Shown: piece after piece, positions 18,633 to 30,705 of the stretch | How positions within the stretch are numbered: the first letter of the stretch is position 1 | Layout: each line of letters begins with the position of its first letter | Source: Gammaproteobacteria bacterium | Lineage (GTDB): Bacteria; Pseudomonadota; Gammaproteobacteria; Pseudomonadales; Pseudohongiellaceae | Reading direction: 5' to 3' | Assembly: GCA_028818225.1 (NCBI GenBank) | Contig: JAPPOG010000045.1 | Span: 110,397 to 174,396 of the forward strand | Length of the DNA: 64,000 nt | Made by a program: the position numbers and the translations under genes | The notes under the pieces: generated by a model | The model's database searches: none | The model's input: only the letters and a program-made list of their open reading frames with translations | What the model was told of the DNA's origin: nothing

Positions 18633-20057
18633 GTGGACGCAACCCAAAACGAAGAAGCGGAAGAGCATTCAGAAGAAGCCTCTCCAGCCCCGACTAACAA
18701 AGCTTCGAGTAAGCAGATTTCGCGCAAATTTAGCGTAGCGATTTGCTTGCTTCTGGTTTTGGCTATGTGTGTATTCTGGTTGATCAGCAGTTACAACACT
18801 CAAAACTTACTCCGCCAGCAAGCGGATGGGCTCGGACAGAGCCTGGCACGGCAAACTGCAGCTCAACTTACCGAACTTATGTTAGCCAATGATTTAATCA
18901 GCATGAACGTTGTGCTGGGAACTCTGATAAGAGATTCGTCGATTGCCGCAGTATCCGTAGTCAATGTGAACAATGAAATTATTGCAAGTGCAACCGGCAA
19001 TGAAGCTGAAATTCAACCCCTGATCCCATTACCAATTACCTTAACCACCTTGCAAGCTGAGTATTCGGCACCGATTACGCTGGCTGATTCAATCGCCGGA
19101 TTTGTGCGATTGCGCCTCGACCTATCCTATATTGAGGCCGGTATGGTAGACAGCCTGATTCTCATCATTGGCGCAACTATCTTGCTAATAATTGTTGCTG
19201 TTGCGGTGACCTCTACCTATTTCCAGTACCTTGTCAGCTTTCCAGCAAACCTCCTGTCATTTTCTTTAAGTAATATTCGCAAAGGCGAGATTGAAACCTG
19301 TCCCGAGCCCACATCCAATAATGAAATCAGCACAACAATCAGGCAGTTTAATGCTACCGCTGAATTTCTTGCTCAGAATACGTTTCTAAATAATTTCGGC
19401 ACCCGTCAACCAGAAGCGAATGAACAGACATTCAAAACCCAAGCGGGTATGCAGGATGCGACTTTACTGGTAATCAGAATGAGCAATTTTCAGTATCTTG
19501 CTTCTACCGTTGGGGAAATCAAGATGGTTGAATTATTGAATAAGTACTATTTCTATGCCGGCAAGGTAAGCCAACTCTATAACGGCACAGTAAATTTTTG
19601 TTCGGATGATGAAGTGCTGATAAATTTCAGCACTGCACAACTCGCCGAAGAACAAGCTTTCTATGCAATTTGTGCCGCGCAGCTCTTTTTGCAATTGGTG
19701 GGCGATATTAATGACATTGGTGACGAAACGGTTGATGCAAAATTTAAACTGGCAGTACACAGCGGGAAGACAGTTAGCGGTCTGTATTCACCCATTACCC
19801 AGGACACTGACAACCTCACCGGTAAGACTCTTGATTTAGCCCGGGATATTTGCGATGAATGCCCTAATAACTCCGTACTGATTAGCGAAGCTGCCTTCGA
19901 GCATGCAGGCGCTGGAACACGGATTGAAGCAGATGAATACGGTGAGATTGGTGAGCAAGAACAAACCAGAACTTTTATTGGCCTGGAGCCAATGTCTGAA
20001 TACCGCTTATTGCTGGAAAGACAGGCAATACAACTAGTCACTGTATATAGCAACTAG
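18633..20057 (+). CDS. Membrane protein with Smp/AhpA-like sensor region and degenerate cyclase-homology domain
   Basis: 474 residues from a GTG at 18633 with no clear ribosome-binding site, so the start is uncertain. There are two membrane segments (about 35-52 and 172-195), a periplasmic loop of about 120 residues like the Smp/YtjB/AhpA family, then a HAMP-like linker and a class III adenylate/guanylate-cyclase-like domain (about 265-450). The first metal-binding Asp position of the cyclase domain reads Arg (LLVIRMSNFQYL), while the second (FCSDDEVLINF) and HSGKTVSG are partly kept. Cyclase activity is doubtful. Its position beside parC resembles other gammaproteobacteria. It converges with parC, 7 bases apart. 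Confidence 0.65.
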   Translation: MDATQNEEAEEHSEEASPAPTNKASSKQISRKFSVAICLLLVLAMCVFWLISSYNTQNLLRQQADGLGQSLARQTAAQLTELMLANDLISMNVVLGTLIRDSSIAAVSVVNVNNEIIASATGNEAEIQPLIPLPITLTTLQAEYSAPITLADSIAGFVRLRLDLSYIEAGMVDSLILIIGATILLIIVAVAVTSTYFQYLVSFPANLLSFSLSNIRKGEIETCPEPTSNNEISTTIRQFNATAEFLAQNTFLNNFGTRQPEANEQTFKTQAGMQDATLLVIRMSNFQYLASTVGEIKMVELLNKYYFYAGKVSQLYNGTVNFCSDDEVLINFSTAQLAEEQAFYAICAAQLFLQLVGDINDIGDETVDAKFKLAVHSGKTVSGLYSPITQDTDNLTGKTLDLARDICDECPNNSVLISEAAFEHAGAGTRIEADEYGEIGEQEQTRTFIGLEPMSEYRLLLERQAIQLVTVYSN

Positions 20058-20064
20058 CCTGAAA

Positions 20065-22356
20065 TTATTCTTCAGCTTCTTTCTCTGGGTCCTTGGCTTT
20101 ATTTTTAACCAGCACTTCAATGCGATCCACGTTCTGAAATCCCCTTGGTAGTTTGCTCCCCCTGCGACCTCGCTCACCACGATAGTGTTCAAGATCGGAA
20201 GGTTTAAGATTATGATGTCTGCGTCCAGCGAATACCGTTAATGAATCTTCACTGGAGAGCACTGCCATAGCGACTACGAACTCCACCCGCTCAGCAACAC
20301 GGGCAGATGGGATACCGATAATCTTATTGCCTTTACCTTTTGCGAGCCTTGGCAGGTCGCTGATGGGAAAAAGCAGCATACGCCCTTCGTTAGTCACCGA
20401 AACAATCAGATCGTTGTCATAGTCATTAACCTGTAATACCGTTAACACCTTACTTCCCTTCGGACATCTTATTACCGCCTTGCCTTTTTTCGCATTGCTG
20501 ACAAAGTCCTTGATCTTGCCAACAAAGCCATAGCCAGCGTCACTGGCGAGCAATACATCTTTCTCGTCCTCGCCTATGGTTACCCCTTCAAAGCTTGCAC
20601 CGGAAGGTGGATTTACCCGCCCCGATACCGGCTCTCCCTGGCCGCGGGCAGATGGCAAGGTGTGAGCCGCAAGGGAATACGCCCTGCCAGTGGAATCCAG
20701 GAAGATGGCAAGCTGATTACTTTTTCCGCGTGCTGCAAATTTAAATCCGTCACCGGATTTGTATTGCAGGCTCGTGGGGTCCACATCATGACCCTTTGCC
20801 GCGCGCATCCAGCCCCTTTCGGATAACACAATGGTCACCGGTTCAGTAGATAGCAGCTCGGTTTCACTAAAGGCCTTGGCCTCCTCTCTTTCTACAATCG
20901 GCGTTCGTCGCTCATCGCCGAACTCAGCTGCGTCAGCCTTGATTTCATTCTTGATTAATGTTTTTAAGCGAGCAGAAGATTTAAGTAACTGCTCCAACGT
21001 TTTTCTTTCTGCACTAAGCTCTTTCTGTTCAGCCTTTATCTTTATTTCTTCAAGTTTGGCCAGCTGCCGCAATCTCAGATCCAAGATAGCATCAGCTTGA
21101 CGATCAGAAAGCTTAAACTTTTTCATCAACGCCGGTTTAGGTTTATCTTCCTTGCGAATGATCTTGATGACTTCATCGATGTTTAAAAATGCAATCAGTA
21201 ACCCATCGAGTATATGTAGTCGATCAAGAATTTTATCGAGTCGATACTGTAAGCGGCGTTTAACTGTCGTGGTTCTGAATTGCAGCCATTCTTTTAGCAG
21301 CGTGGCGATGTCTTTGACTTGAGGACGCTTATTAATGCCTATCATGTTGAAATTCACACGATAGTTCTTCTCAAGATCGGTAGTTGAAAAAAGATGTGAC
21401 ATTACTGCATCGGTATTGACGCGATTGGAGCGAGGAACCACAACTATGCGCGTTGGATTTTCATGATCCGATTCATCGCGAATATCCACCACCATGGGTA
21501 GTTTCTTTTTTTGCATCTGGGCCGCAATCTGTTCAAGCACCTTGGCACCGGATACCTGGTAAGGAAGTGCGGTAATGATGATCTCACCATTATCAGTAAT
21601 ATAGGTAGCTCGAGCCTTCAGCGATCCACGACCAGTTTTATAAAGTTCTATTATCTCTTTCCTGGGGGTAATCAACTCCGCTTCGGTCGGAAAATCCGGA
21701 CCTTTGATAATCTTGCAAATTTCAGCAACACTTGCCTTGGGTTTGTCCAACAAGTGAATACAGGCTTTGGCTACTTCATTGAGATTATGTGGGGGAATAT
21801 CAGTAGCCATGCCAACTGCAATGCCACTACCACCGTTGAGTAATACATTAGGCAAACGGGATGGCAGAATTTCCGGCTCTTCTAATGTGCCATCAAAATT
21901 AGGCTTCCAGTCGACAGTACCCTGACCCAACTCACCTAGCAGAACATTGGCATAGTTCTGCAGGCGGGATTCGGTATAGCGCATTGCCGCAAATGATTTT
22001 GGATCATCTTGCGAGCCCCAGTTACCCTGACCATCAACAAGGGGGTAGCGGTAGGTAAATGACTGGGCCATGAGCACCATGGCCTCGTAGCAGGCAGAGT
22101 CCCCATGGGGGTGGAATTTGCCGATGACATCGCCAATCGTGCGCGCAGATTTTTTAAATTTGGAACTGGCCTTTAATCCAAGTTCTGACATGGCATAAAC
22201 GATACGCCTTTGCACCGGCTTCAATCCGTCACCAATGTTCGGCAATGCACGATCATTAATCACGTACATTGAATAGTTGAGATAAGCCTGTTGGGTATAG
22301 GTCTTTAGGGCGATCTGTTCAACGCCGTCGTCATTTACTGTGATATCTTGATTCAT
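20065..22356 (-). CDS. parC: DNA topoisomerase IV subunit A
   Basis: 763 residues, the normal ParC length. The N-terminal winged-helix region carries the active-site tyrosine in [10 protein letters not shown] (Tyr127), and the quinolone-resistance region reads [12 protein letters not shown], with the usual Ser and no resistance-type replacement at that site. The C-terminal propeller follows. With ParE it decatenates sister chromosomes. Its ATG is 14 bases after the parE stop, so both subunits come from one transcript. Confidence 0.98.
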   Translation of the reverse strand: MNQDITVNDDGVEQIALKTYTQQAYLNYSMYVINDRALPNIGDGLKPVQRRIVYAMSELGLKASSKFKKSARTIGDVIGKFHPHGDSACYEAMVLMAQSFTYRYPLVDGQGNWGSQDDPKSFAAMRYTESRLQNYANVLLGELGQGTVDWKPNFDGTLEEPEILPSRLPNVLLNGGSGIAVGMATDIPPHNLNEVAKACIHLLDKPKASVAEICKIIKGPDFPTEAELITPRKEIIELYKTGRGSLKARATYITDNGEIIITALPYQVSGAKVLEQIAAQMQKKKLPMVVDIRDESDHENPTRIVVVPRSNRVNTDAVMSHLFSTTDLEKNYRVNFNMIGINKRPQVKDIATLLKEWLQFRTTTVKRRLQYRLDKILDRLHILDGLLIAFLNIDEVIKIIRKEDKPKPALMKKFKLSDRQADAILDLRLRQLAKLEEIKIKAEQKELSAERKTLEQLLKSSARLKTLIKNEIKADAAEFGDERRTPIVEREEAKAFSETELLSTEPVTIVLSERGWMRAAKGHDVDPTSLQYKSGDGFKFAARGKSNQLAIFLDSTGRAYSLAAHTLPSARGQGEPVSGRVNPPSGASFEGVTIGEDEKDVLLASDAGYGFVGKIKDFVSNAKKGKAVIRCPKGSKVLTVLQVNDYDNDLIVSVTNEGRMLLFPISDLPRLAKGKGNKIIGIPSARVAERVEFVVAMAVLSSEDSLTVFAGRRHHNLKPSDLEHYRGERGRRGSKLPRGFQNVDRIEVLVKNKAKDPEKEAEE

Positions 22357-22370
22357 GATTTACTCGTGAT

Positions 22371-24293
<1,923 letters not shown>

Positions 24294-24345
24294 CTAAAAA
24301 ATTCTTTACCAGAAGGGTTTTGGTTTACTGCAGTTGAATAATATT

Positions 24346-24945
24346 TTATCGCTCAAAATAACCAATTCTTGATAGTAGAAACTCAAAGATCATGGGCAGT
24401 TCAGAGACATAGTTCTCATAACTATGGTTCCCACCTGCTCGCACAATACATTGGGCATCTGCAAATTTTTCTACGGCCAGTCGATAGTCTAGGGTCTCGT
24501 CTCCGGTTTGTACCAGCGCCATAATATTATCTGGATTTGAGAGTTCTTCGACATAAAAATTTTCAAGCTCCGTAATATGTTCTTTCGTAATTGTATGGAT
24601 CTCTTCGGTATAGTAATTTTTGTGCCTACCTATATGCTTTTCCCAGTGCTCAAAAGGTCGCACGGCCGGATTAATTAGAACCGCAGGAGCATTGTAAAAT
24701 TCCGAGAGATAAGTCGCGTAATAACCGCCCAAAGAACTACCCATTAGCATAATATTGCCACGATCATGAGCATCAAGTATGGATTTTAATTGGGCAATTG
24801 CTTGAGCCGGGCCACTGCCAAGAGTTGGAACCTTTATGAACTTGCCAAGCCCTGTTTGCTCACAGTAATTAATTGTTTGTTGCGCTTTCTGCGAAAGAGG
24901 AGAACTTAAAAATCCATGCAGATAGAGAAGAAAAGGTTCGGACAA
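24346..24945 (-). CDS. yqiA: YqiA-type esterase
   Basis: 199 residues of the YqiA/UPF0227 alpha/beta-hydrolase family. The N-terminus LLYLHGFLSSPLSQKA provides the oxyanion region and GSSLGGYYA the nucleophile Ser. His in GGNHSYENY completes a likely triad. E. coli YqiA hydrolyses short acyl esters in vitro; its physiological role is unclear. The start is TTG at 24945, which fits the family N-terminus; no strong ribosome-binding site precedes it. It lies between cpdA and parE on the same strand, the conserved order. Confidence 0.9.
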   Translation of the reverse strand: MSEPFLLYLHGFLSSPLSQKAQQTINYCEQTGLGKFIKVPTLGSGPAQAIAQLKSILDAHDRGNIMLMGSSLGGYYATYLSEFYNAPAVLINPAVRPFEHWEKHIGRHKNYYTEEIHTITKEHITELENFYVEELSNPDNIMALVQTGDETLDYRLAVEKFADAQCIVRAGGNHSYENYVSELPMIFEFLLSRIGYFER

Positions 24946-24978
24946 TGCAAAAGCCTAAAGCTGTATCACTATTAAGAA

Positions 24979-25797
24979 CTAGTACCCACCAGAACTGAAA
25001 TCTGCTTCAAAAGTATAGCCGGTCACTCGAATGACTTCAGTATCAATGGAGCCATCTTCATGTAATTTAATACTTCGATATCCCGGATTAACTTTGTCCA
25101 GGGCGAAATTTGTTACATTAGGCTTGAATTGGATGCAGGTCGAAGGTGTGCAAAGACAACGAATAACTTCATGCTCGAAATCCAATTCTTGGTGGATATG
25201 CCCATAGACAATACATTTTATTTTGGAATACTGCTTTACAGTATCAAAGAACTGAACCCTGTTCTGTAGCCCTATATCCTTCATCCATCCAGCATTTCCC
25301 TTTACCGGATTATGATGTAAACATACCAGGCAGTGCTGTATTGCATCATCAGCTTCTGCTGCAGACAAAGTGTCATTAAGAAAATCTATCTCTGCCTGGC
25401 TCAGTTTGCCATGCACCTGACCGGCAACGCTGGTATCTAAAAAAGCTAACTGCCAGTTATTTATCCTTACCGACTTCTCATCGGCATCTTTACCCATGGC
25501 CACGTCTTTCATCACTGCAGCACTATCATGATTACCAGGAATCCAACGAAATGGAGCATTCAAGCCTTCCATGGTACTAATGAAATTTTTATAGGCGTCT
25601 ATTGAAGCATCCTGGGCAATATCTCCAGTTGCCAGAATAAGGTCAATTTCTTGTTCATTCTCTTTTAGAATTTTGACAACATGATCCATGCTGTCTTGGG
25701 TATTCATTTTGAGAAGAGTGCCAGAGGAAGAGCCATACAGATGAGTATCTGTAATTTGAACCAACTTGATTGGATTTTGTGTAGTCAGTGTAGTCAT
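24979..25797 (-). CDS. cpdA: 3',5'-cyclic-AMP phosphodiesterase
   Basis: 272 residues of the calcineurin-like metallophosphoesterase family. The metal-binding blocks are all present in order: DTHLYG, GDIAQD, PGNHD, HHNPV and GHIHQE. CpdA hydrolyses cAMP to AMP and so damps CRP signalling. It is 19 bases downstream of yqiB and 33 bases upstream of yqiA, matching the E. coli and Pseudomonas arrangement. Confidence 0.95.
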   Translation of the reverse strand: MTTLTTQNPIKLVQITDTHLYGSSSGTLLKMNTQDSMDHVVKILKENEQEIDLILATGDIAQDASIDAYKNFISTMEGLNAPFRWIPGNHDSAAVMKDVAMGKDADEKSVRINNWQLAFLDTSVAGQVHGKLSQAEIDFLNDTLSAAEADDAIQHCLVCLHHNPVKGNAGWMKDIGLQNRVQFFDTVKQYSKIKCIVYGHIHQELDFEHEVIRCLCTPSTCIQFKPNVTNFALDKVNPGYRSIKLHEDGSIDTEVIRVTGYTFEADFSSGGY

Positions 25798-25816
25798 GAC
25801 TGCAGTTTGGGTATTG

Positions 25817-26371
25817 TTATGTTATGAAAGTTAGCTCTGGTGTTTTTATACTTCTACCTACTTGAAGACAATGTGTTAGCCATTCACCCAAAAATGAATT
25901 TACCTGCATTTTCTCATCAGAATGATACATCTTGGGGTTTGGTTGCGAATACCTGGGTTTTAGATTTCGATGGCCTTGGTAAGACACAACCTCCGCAGTG
26001 CTGGCATCATGATAAACCCTTACCAGCATCGAAGGATTAGTCATCCATTTTTTGAATTCAGGTCTTTGTACTATTTCCAGCGTAGTCGTGTACTTGAAGG
26101 CTTCCAGAATTTTGATTTCGACTGTCACTTTCTCGTGTGAGTTTTCGAGATCAGCTATGCAAAATTCTGTAATCAGGCCTTCCAGCACTTTTTCTGGTTC
26201 TTCGCAATTTTCAGGCAGGGACTTATTTGCAGAATCAGGATTTTTTTCAATGTAATCCTTAAACGACTTGTCTCGATACGCTTGCAATTGTGGTACTAAC
26301 TTAAGCAAACGAATGTAATTGGCATCACATTCCGCCATTTGCTTAATCAAGTCTATGCTGTAGTTAGGCAC
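25817..26371 (-). CDS. yqiB: DUF1249 (YqiB family) protein
   Basis: 184 residues beginning at a GTG. LIKQMAECDANYIRLLKLVPQL near the start, and VRVYHDASTAEVVSYQGHRNLKPRYSQPN before a conserved HSDEKMQVNSFLGEWLTHCL end, are typical of DUF1249, which is known from its place between nudF and cpdA. No function is established. The N-terminus is longer and more charged than in E. coli YqiB. Confidence 0.9.
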   Translation of the reverse strand: MPNYSIDLIKQMAECDANYIRLLKLVPQLQAYRDKSFKDYIEKNPDSANKSLPENCEEPEKVLEGLITEFCIADLENSHEKVTVEIKILEAFKYTTTLEIVQRPEFKKWMTNPSMLVRVYHDASTAEVVSYQGHRNLKPRYSQPNPKMYHSDEKMQVNSFLGEWLTHCLQVGRSIKTPELTFIT

Positions 26372-26644
26372 GATCTGTTCTTCTATTCTGTTTACTACTA
26401 ATTTCTGCTCTGATTAAAGTAAGTTTTCTAGTATTCTCTTTACCATACCGGTCTCACTGAAAATAAGACTTTCTATATAATGTGGTCGGCTAATTTGAAC
26501 TCTTCCTAATAGCAGATTCAAAAATCCCCTTTGCCTGGCACTATTCTGATATGGACTACATAATTGTAATGATTTAGGGTTTTATTGCGAGCCCGCAAAC
26601 GCAACTTTTTTGGTTGACAATTACGTCTTATTGAGCGTGTAGCA

Positions 26645-27265
26645 CTATAGCCAGGCCTGAACCAGTTTGTCTTTGTTGAGTGCCAGCCATTGGAGCGCAA
26701 TAATAGACATCGCATTATTAATCTGACCAGTCTCTATAGCAGCAATAGCTTCCCCGGAAGACAGACAAACTACCTCGATATCTTCATGCTCTTCAGCCAG
26801 CCCAAATACGCCACCGGCATTATCAGCTTCAATTTTACCACAGAACAAAGTCACTTTTTCGTCACTAACCCCGGGGCTATTGTAGTAATCACATATTCGA
26901 ACAAGTTCGATAATATTGCAGTTTGACTCCTCTTTGGTTTCTCGAATCGCTACGCTTTCCAGAGATTCATCTTTGTCTACTATGCCAGCAACCAGTTCCA
27001 ATAACCATGGCGAGATATTTTCATTAATTGCACCAATCCTGAATTGCCGAACCATCACTACTTCATCTCGACCAGGATCGAATAGTAATACGCCTACTGC
27101 GGCCGTCCTTATAGATAATTCACGCTGAATGGATTCACTCCATCCACCATCAAAAAGTTTATGTTTAATTTGTAATTTATCTACTCGCAGAAAACTGTTG
27201 AAGCAGATTTCTCTTTGCAGAATTTTGACATCTGCAATTGAATACTTCGATTCAAGTTTCTTCAT
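26645..27265 (-). CDS. nudF: ADP-ribose pyrophosphatase (Nudix)
   Basis: 206 residues. The Nudix box reads G-IVDKD-E-SLESVAI-RETKEES-N, keeping the catalytic RExxEE core; the usual final Gly is Asn. The upstream VVMVRQFRIGA and ELVAGIVD segments are those of the NudF/TrgB group that cleaves ADP-ribose to AMP and ribose 5-phosphate. It lies 273 bases upstream of yqiB on the same strand, with no tolC beside it as in E. coli. The 273-base gap is AT-rich and shows no gene. Confidence 0.9.
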   Translation of the reverse strand: MKKLESKYSIADVKILQREICFNSFLRVDKLQIKHKLFDGGWSESIQRELSIRTAAVGVLLFDPGRDEVVMVRQFRIGAINENISPWLLELVAGIVDKDESLESVAIRETKEESNCNIIELVRICDYYNSPGVSDEKVTLFCGKIEADNAGGVFGLAEEHEDIEVVCLSSGEAIAAIETGQINNAMSIIALQWLALNKDKLVQAWL

Positions 27266-27290
27266 TTATAGTTTTGAGCGTAGCCTAATT

Positions 27291-27569
27291 TTAGTCTCGG
27301 CTTGTTACTTCCAGCAGATGATAACCGAACTGGGTTTTAACCGGCCCCTGCAAAGTATTAACATCCGCACTAAACACGACTTCGTCAAATTCCTTTACCA
27401 TCATACCAGGACCGAATTGTCCAAGGTCACCGCCCTGTGCTTTGGAAGGGCAACTGGAATGCGCACGAGCGATATCGTCAAAATCCTCTCCTCCTTCTAT
27501 TCGATTTTTCAAGTCCAGGCATTCTTCTTCAGTGCTAACTAATATGTGTCGTGCGGTTACTACAGTCAT
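27291..27569 (-). CDS. ppiC: Parvulin-type peptidyl-prolyl isomerase
   Basis: 92 residues, a stand-alone parvulin domain with no signal peptide, so cytoplasmic like E. coli PpiC. Conserved features are ARHILV at the start, HSSCPSKAQGGDLGQFGPGMMVKEFD in the middle and VKTQFGYHLLEV at the end, including the active-site Cys/Asp/His layout. A strong GGAGG lies 7 bases before the ATG. It is 25 bases upstream of nudF on the same strand. Confidence 0.95.
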   Translation of the reverse strand: MTVVTARHILVSTEEECLDLKNRIEGGEDFDDIARAHSSCPSKAQGGDLGQFGPGMMVKEFDEVVFSADVNTLQGPVKTQFGYHLLEVTSRD

Positions 27570-27642
27570 ATGTATTCCTCCATTTATAAGAGCTCATTAT
27601 GCACGATACTCAATAGCTGAGCACACTTAATCTGAATTAAGT

Positions 27643-27648
27643 TATAAT
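27643..27648 (+). promoter_or_regulatory. Probable -10 element upstream of the DUF2889 gene
   Basis: A perfect TATAAT followed by a GC-rich start region (tcgcgccc), 85 bases before the DUF2889 start. It overlaps a small dyad (CTTAA-N6-TTAAG, 27626-27641). No convincing -35 is seen. Confidence 0.4.
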
Positions 27649-27733
27649 TCGCGCCCACTGAAATTGATGTCTCCTAGATATTTCAATTCCGGTGAACAGA
27701 CTTCAACTACTGCAACTAATGATCAGGTGATTT

Positions 27734-28306
27734 ATGCCTTTGCCAGAATCGTCCCCAAGAAAGCATGTACATACTCGTGCCATAGATTATAGGGGTTACG
27801 AGCGAGAAGATGGATTATGGGATATCGAAGCCCATATGATTGATACCAAGACTTACCCATTCAGCAATAATTGGCGTGGGGAAATGCAGGCCGGAGAGCC
27901 ATTACATGAAATGCTCTTGCGGGTAACCATTGACGATGACTTTGAGATTCACGATGTCTATGCTGTGACTGATAACAGTCCATTTCAAATGTGCCCTGAT
28001 ATTACTCCAAACTACAAATCACTTATTGGAATCAAGATGGGTCCGGGCTGGCGTAAGGCAATTCGAATGAAAGTTGGAGGAGTGCAGGGTTGTACTCACT
28101 TAACTGAGTTGTTGTTTCCAATGGCTACAGTGGCAATGCAGACAATCTGGCCATTGCGAAATAAACGCAGGAAAATAAAAGAGGGTTCTGAAAAAAGGCC
28201 TGATCGTCGCCCGGTGATTCTAGACACCTGTCATGCCTGGGCATCTGATTCCTTGGTGGTTAAGGAAAACACACCAAAATACTACACCGGCAAAGATAAT
28301 AGTTAA
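27734..28306 (+). CDS. DUF2889 family protein
   Basis: 190 residues with a CAGGTGA ribosome-binding site before the ATG. It follows the DUF2889 pattern: R-x-I-D-Y-R-G-Y-x-R-x-D-G-L-W-D-I-E-A-H near the start, FEIHDVYAVTDNSPFQMCPDI in the middle, and GGVQGCTHLTELLFPMATVAMQTI towards the end, then a basic linker and HAWASDS. No signal peptide. The family is often found near aromatic-compound or fatty-acid catabolic genes, but its function is unknown. It converges with pdsS, 10 bases away. Confidence 0.85.
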   Translation: MPLPESSPRKHVHTRAIDYRGYEREDGLWDIEAHMIDTKTYPFSNNWRGEMQAGEPLHEMLLRVTIDDDFEIHDVYAVTDNSPFQMCPDITPNYKSLIGIKMGPGWRKAIRMKVGGVQGCTHLTELLFPMATVAMQTIWPLRNKRRKIKEGSEKRPDRRPVILDTCHAWASDSLVVKENTPKYYTGKDNS

Positions 28307-28316
28307 GCGAGACTGG

Positions 28317-30500
28317 CTAGCCGTAGTACAAGGGAATGACTACGGTCATTATTACGCCTTCGCGATCTTTTCTGTTTTCTGCTCGAATTTGCCCGCCATG
28401 AAATTCAGTAATCAGGCGCGCAATATGTAGACCCATGCCCAAGTGAGGCTGCCTTTGCTTTTCCTGCGGTCTCACTGAGATCATCGAGTCAAACAATCTT
28501 TCCTTCATTTCTTCCGGTAGAAAAGGTCCAGCATTTGAAACCTTCACAACCGCATGATCCCGGAGTGTTCTACAGTAAACCATGATGGGTTGATCCGGAT
28601 AGGAAAATTCAACTGCATTTTCCACAAGTTTATCCAGTAGCTGCGCGATGTACTCTGGCACACCGTTTATATGTATAGGGTACTGGGGTAGGTCGGTTTC
28701 AAACTTCTGTTTGGCATAAGCCAGCTTATAACCTTCCACGCAGCCATGAACGACCTCATTCAGCTCTATCTTTTCTTTTTCGGAGGTTTGCAGCATTTGT
28801 TCCAGCCGCGTAGCCTCACTCATGTTTGTCAAAATGAGATTGAGTCTGTTTATCCCTTCTTCTGCACGTTCCAGATAAACTGCTGATTCAGTGTTGTTCT
28901 CTTGCATGCCCAGGTTTTCTAGCGAAGAGCGCACAACAGTGACTGGCGTACGTAATTCATGGGAAAGTCTCGATGACATATTTTCCAGGTAGTTCGTGTA
29001 CTGTGTAAGGCGCTCCACGATATTGGAAAAACTGCGGGATAGATCGCCAATTTCATCTGAGTTTCGTGAAGGCTCAATGGTATTCTGAACGCGTCCAACC
29101 TCGTCGATGATACCTTCCGCCTGATTACGTAATCCTCGTATGCGATTAGAGATTCTTGAAGCGAAGAAGAATAAGCCCAGGGCGACGATTAACATTACCG
29201 CCAGAATAGTATTAAACAATTGTTCCAGAGCCTGATTGCGAAAGGTACGAATGCCATTCATGTTCTGATCGACAACGACTGCCCCCATGACTTCGCCAGC
29301 GGAAACAATAGGATAAGCCGCCTCAAGCAAGCGGGTTTCGGTATCTGCAAGTGTGCGAAACTGGGTCATAGGCACACCACGCAATGCCGAGTTGATGTGG
29401 TCACCTTCCCGAGATACATCAGAATACAACTCATCAATAAAATCATTACTGGGCTTCGTTAATAACTGGTAATAAATCGGATCTAGGATACGATTCTGCA
29501 CATAAAACCAGTACTTATTTACCGGTTCTTCCGTTATTGTTCGTGCTAGCTGCAATCCAGATGCCGATTGAATATCACCACTGGTTAACAATACCCTGCC
29601 ACTACCGTCTACTACCTGAATACGGGAATTATTGTTGTTCATACCTGCTACGATGCGATCAATCTCCGGCGTGGGCAGGCGCAAAGATCCCAGCCTTTCA
29701 GCGTCTGCAACTTTGTATGTTGCAACCACCGTGCTGATTGAGCGTTCTACTGGATCATCAACATCGAAGACGGCGAATCCCAGGCGATCGCCTAACATTT
29801 GCATAGGAATTTGTAATTCCACTTCATACCCACCGTCGACTTCATACCACTGGCCAGTTATGCGCCCTTCATAAACCGGATTGGAATAGTCCCTTTCTAC
29901 CCTGAACGGGTAGATTGGTTCAGGCCCATAGGGAGCAATCACATAACGCGTAATTTCAAAACCATCCTGGGATAACATGGTGATTTGCAGAAAATCGCTG
30001 CGGTTAACACTTAGAGCTTCCCGATCACGATAGATGAGATGATCATCCTGGACTTTAAAATAGGCAAACAGAGAACCGTTATACTCTCCCACCATATTGG
30101 TAAAATAAACTGATCCATCCTTGTCGTAGTAGCGCACTGGATTTAATGGTGTACGTAAATAATTCAGTCGATCATATTCGACTTCATACTGCTGATACTC
30201 ACGCCAATCCAACAACGATCCGTCATCCAGTTCCAGTGGAGAAAAAATAGGGTATACATAAAGGTCTTCACTACGTCGTGCCGGGCTATAACTGCCTTCG
30301 TCAAACAGTTCCGGCCGTTCATTCAGTGCTGTAGCTAAAGCTTGCGCCGTACCAAGAACTGTTTGTTCTTGCCCACGCTGCAGATAACCTTCCATTTCAA
30401 GAATGTACTGGTAACCCAGGTAAGGAATAACCAGCAAGAAGCTGGAGAGAAATACCAGCTTGAAGCGAATACCAAATGGGTTTTTAAATGCCAGCTTCAT
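28317..30500 (-). CDS. pdsS: Dedicated sortase system sensor histidine kinase PdsS
   Basis: 727 residues. One membrane segment at about 13-29, a long extracytoplasmic region of about 400 residues that includes a beta-rich section (about 190-260) resembling carbohydrate-binding modules, a second membrane segment at 430-448, HAMP to about 505, the phosphoacceptor His514 in LSHELRTP, and the ATP-binding N box (DKLVENAVEFS) and G box (HLGMGLHIARL). The N-terminus GIRFKLVFLSSFLLVIP and the overall architecture match the histidine kinase of the proteobacterial dedicated sortase system. It is 205 bases downstream of pdsR on the same strand. No sortase or LPXTG-like substrate gene lies beside it. Confidence 0.85.
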   Translation of the reverse strand: MKLAFKNPFGIRFKLVFLSSFLLVIPYLGYQYILEMEGYLQRGQEQTVLGTAQALATALNERPELFDEGSYSPARRSEDLYVYPIFSPLELDDGSLLDWREYQQYEVEYDRLNYLRTPLNPVRYYDKDGSVYFTNMVGEYNGSLFAYFKVQDDHLIYRDREALSVNRSDFLQITMLSQDGFEITRYVIAPYGPEPIYPFRVERDYSNPVYEGRITGQWYEVDGGYEVELQIPMQMLGDRLGFAVFDVDDPVERSISTVVATYKVADAERLGSLRLPTPEIDRIVAGMNNNNSRIQVVDGSGRVLLTSGDIQSASGLQLARTITEEPVNKYWFYVQNRILDPIYYQLLTKPSNDFIDELYSDVSREGDHINSALRGVPMTQFRTLADTETRLLEAAYPIVSAGEVMGAVVVDQNMNGIRTFRNQALEQLFNTILAVMLIVALGLFFFASRISNRIRGLRNQAEGIIDEVGRVQNTIEPSRNSDEIGDLSRSFSNIVERLTQYTNYLENMSSRLSHELRTPVTVVRSSLENLGMQENNTESAVYLERAEEGINRLNLILTNMSEATRLEQMLQTSEKEKIELNEVVHGCVEGYKLAYAKQKFETDLPQYPIHINGVPEYIAQLLDKLVENAVEFSYPDQPIMVYCRTLRDHAVVKVSNAGPFLPEEMKERLFDSMISVRPQEKQRQPHLGMGLHIARLITEFHGGQIRAENRKDREGVIMTVVIPLYYG

Positions 30501-30705
30501 ATATGAAACGAAATTGCTCGGCTAAAAAATGTAAATTATTGAAGATCTGCTGTTCTCTAAAATTTTCAAAAGAATACAGAATTAGCAGATCCCGACCTGA
30601 TTACTTGTAATTACAGCTTAAATGAATCTATCAACAGGCATGATTTAGTTCTAGTTACTTGTGACTGCATTTTTTACACAATTCAACAAATGAGTAAATC
30701 AGTTA

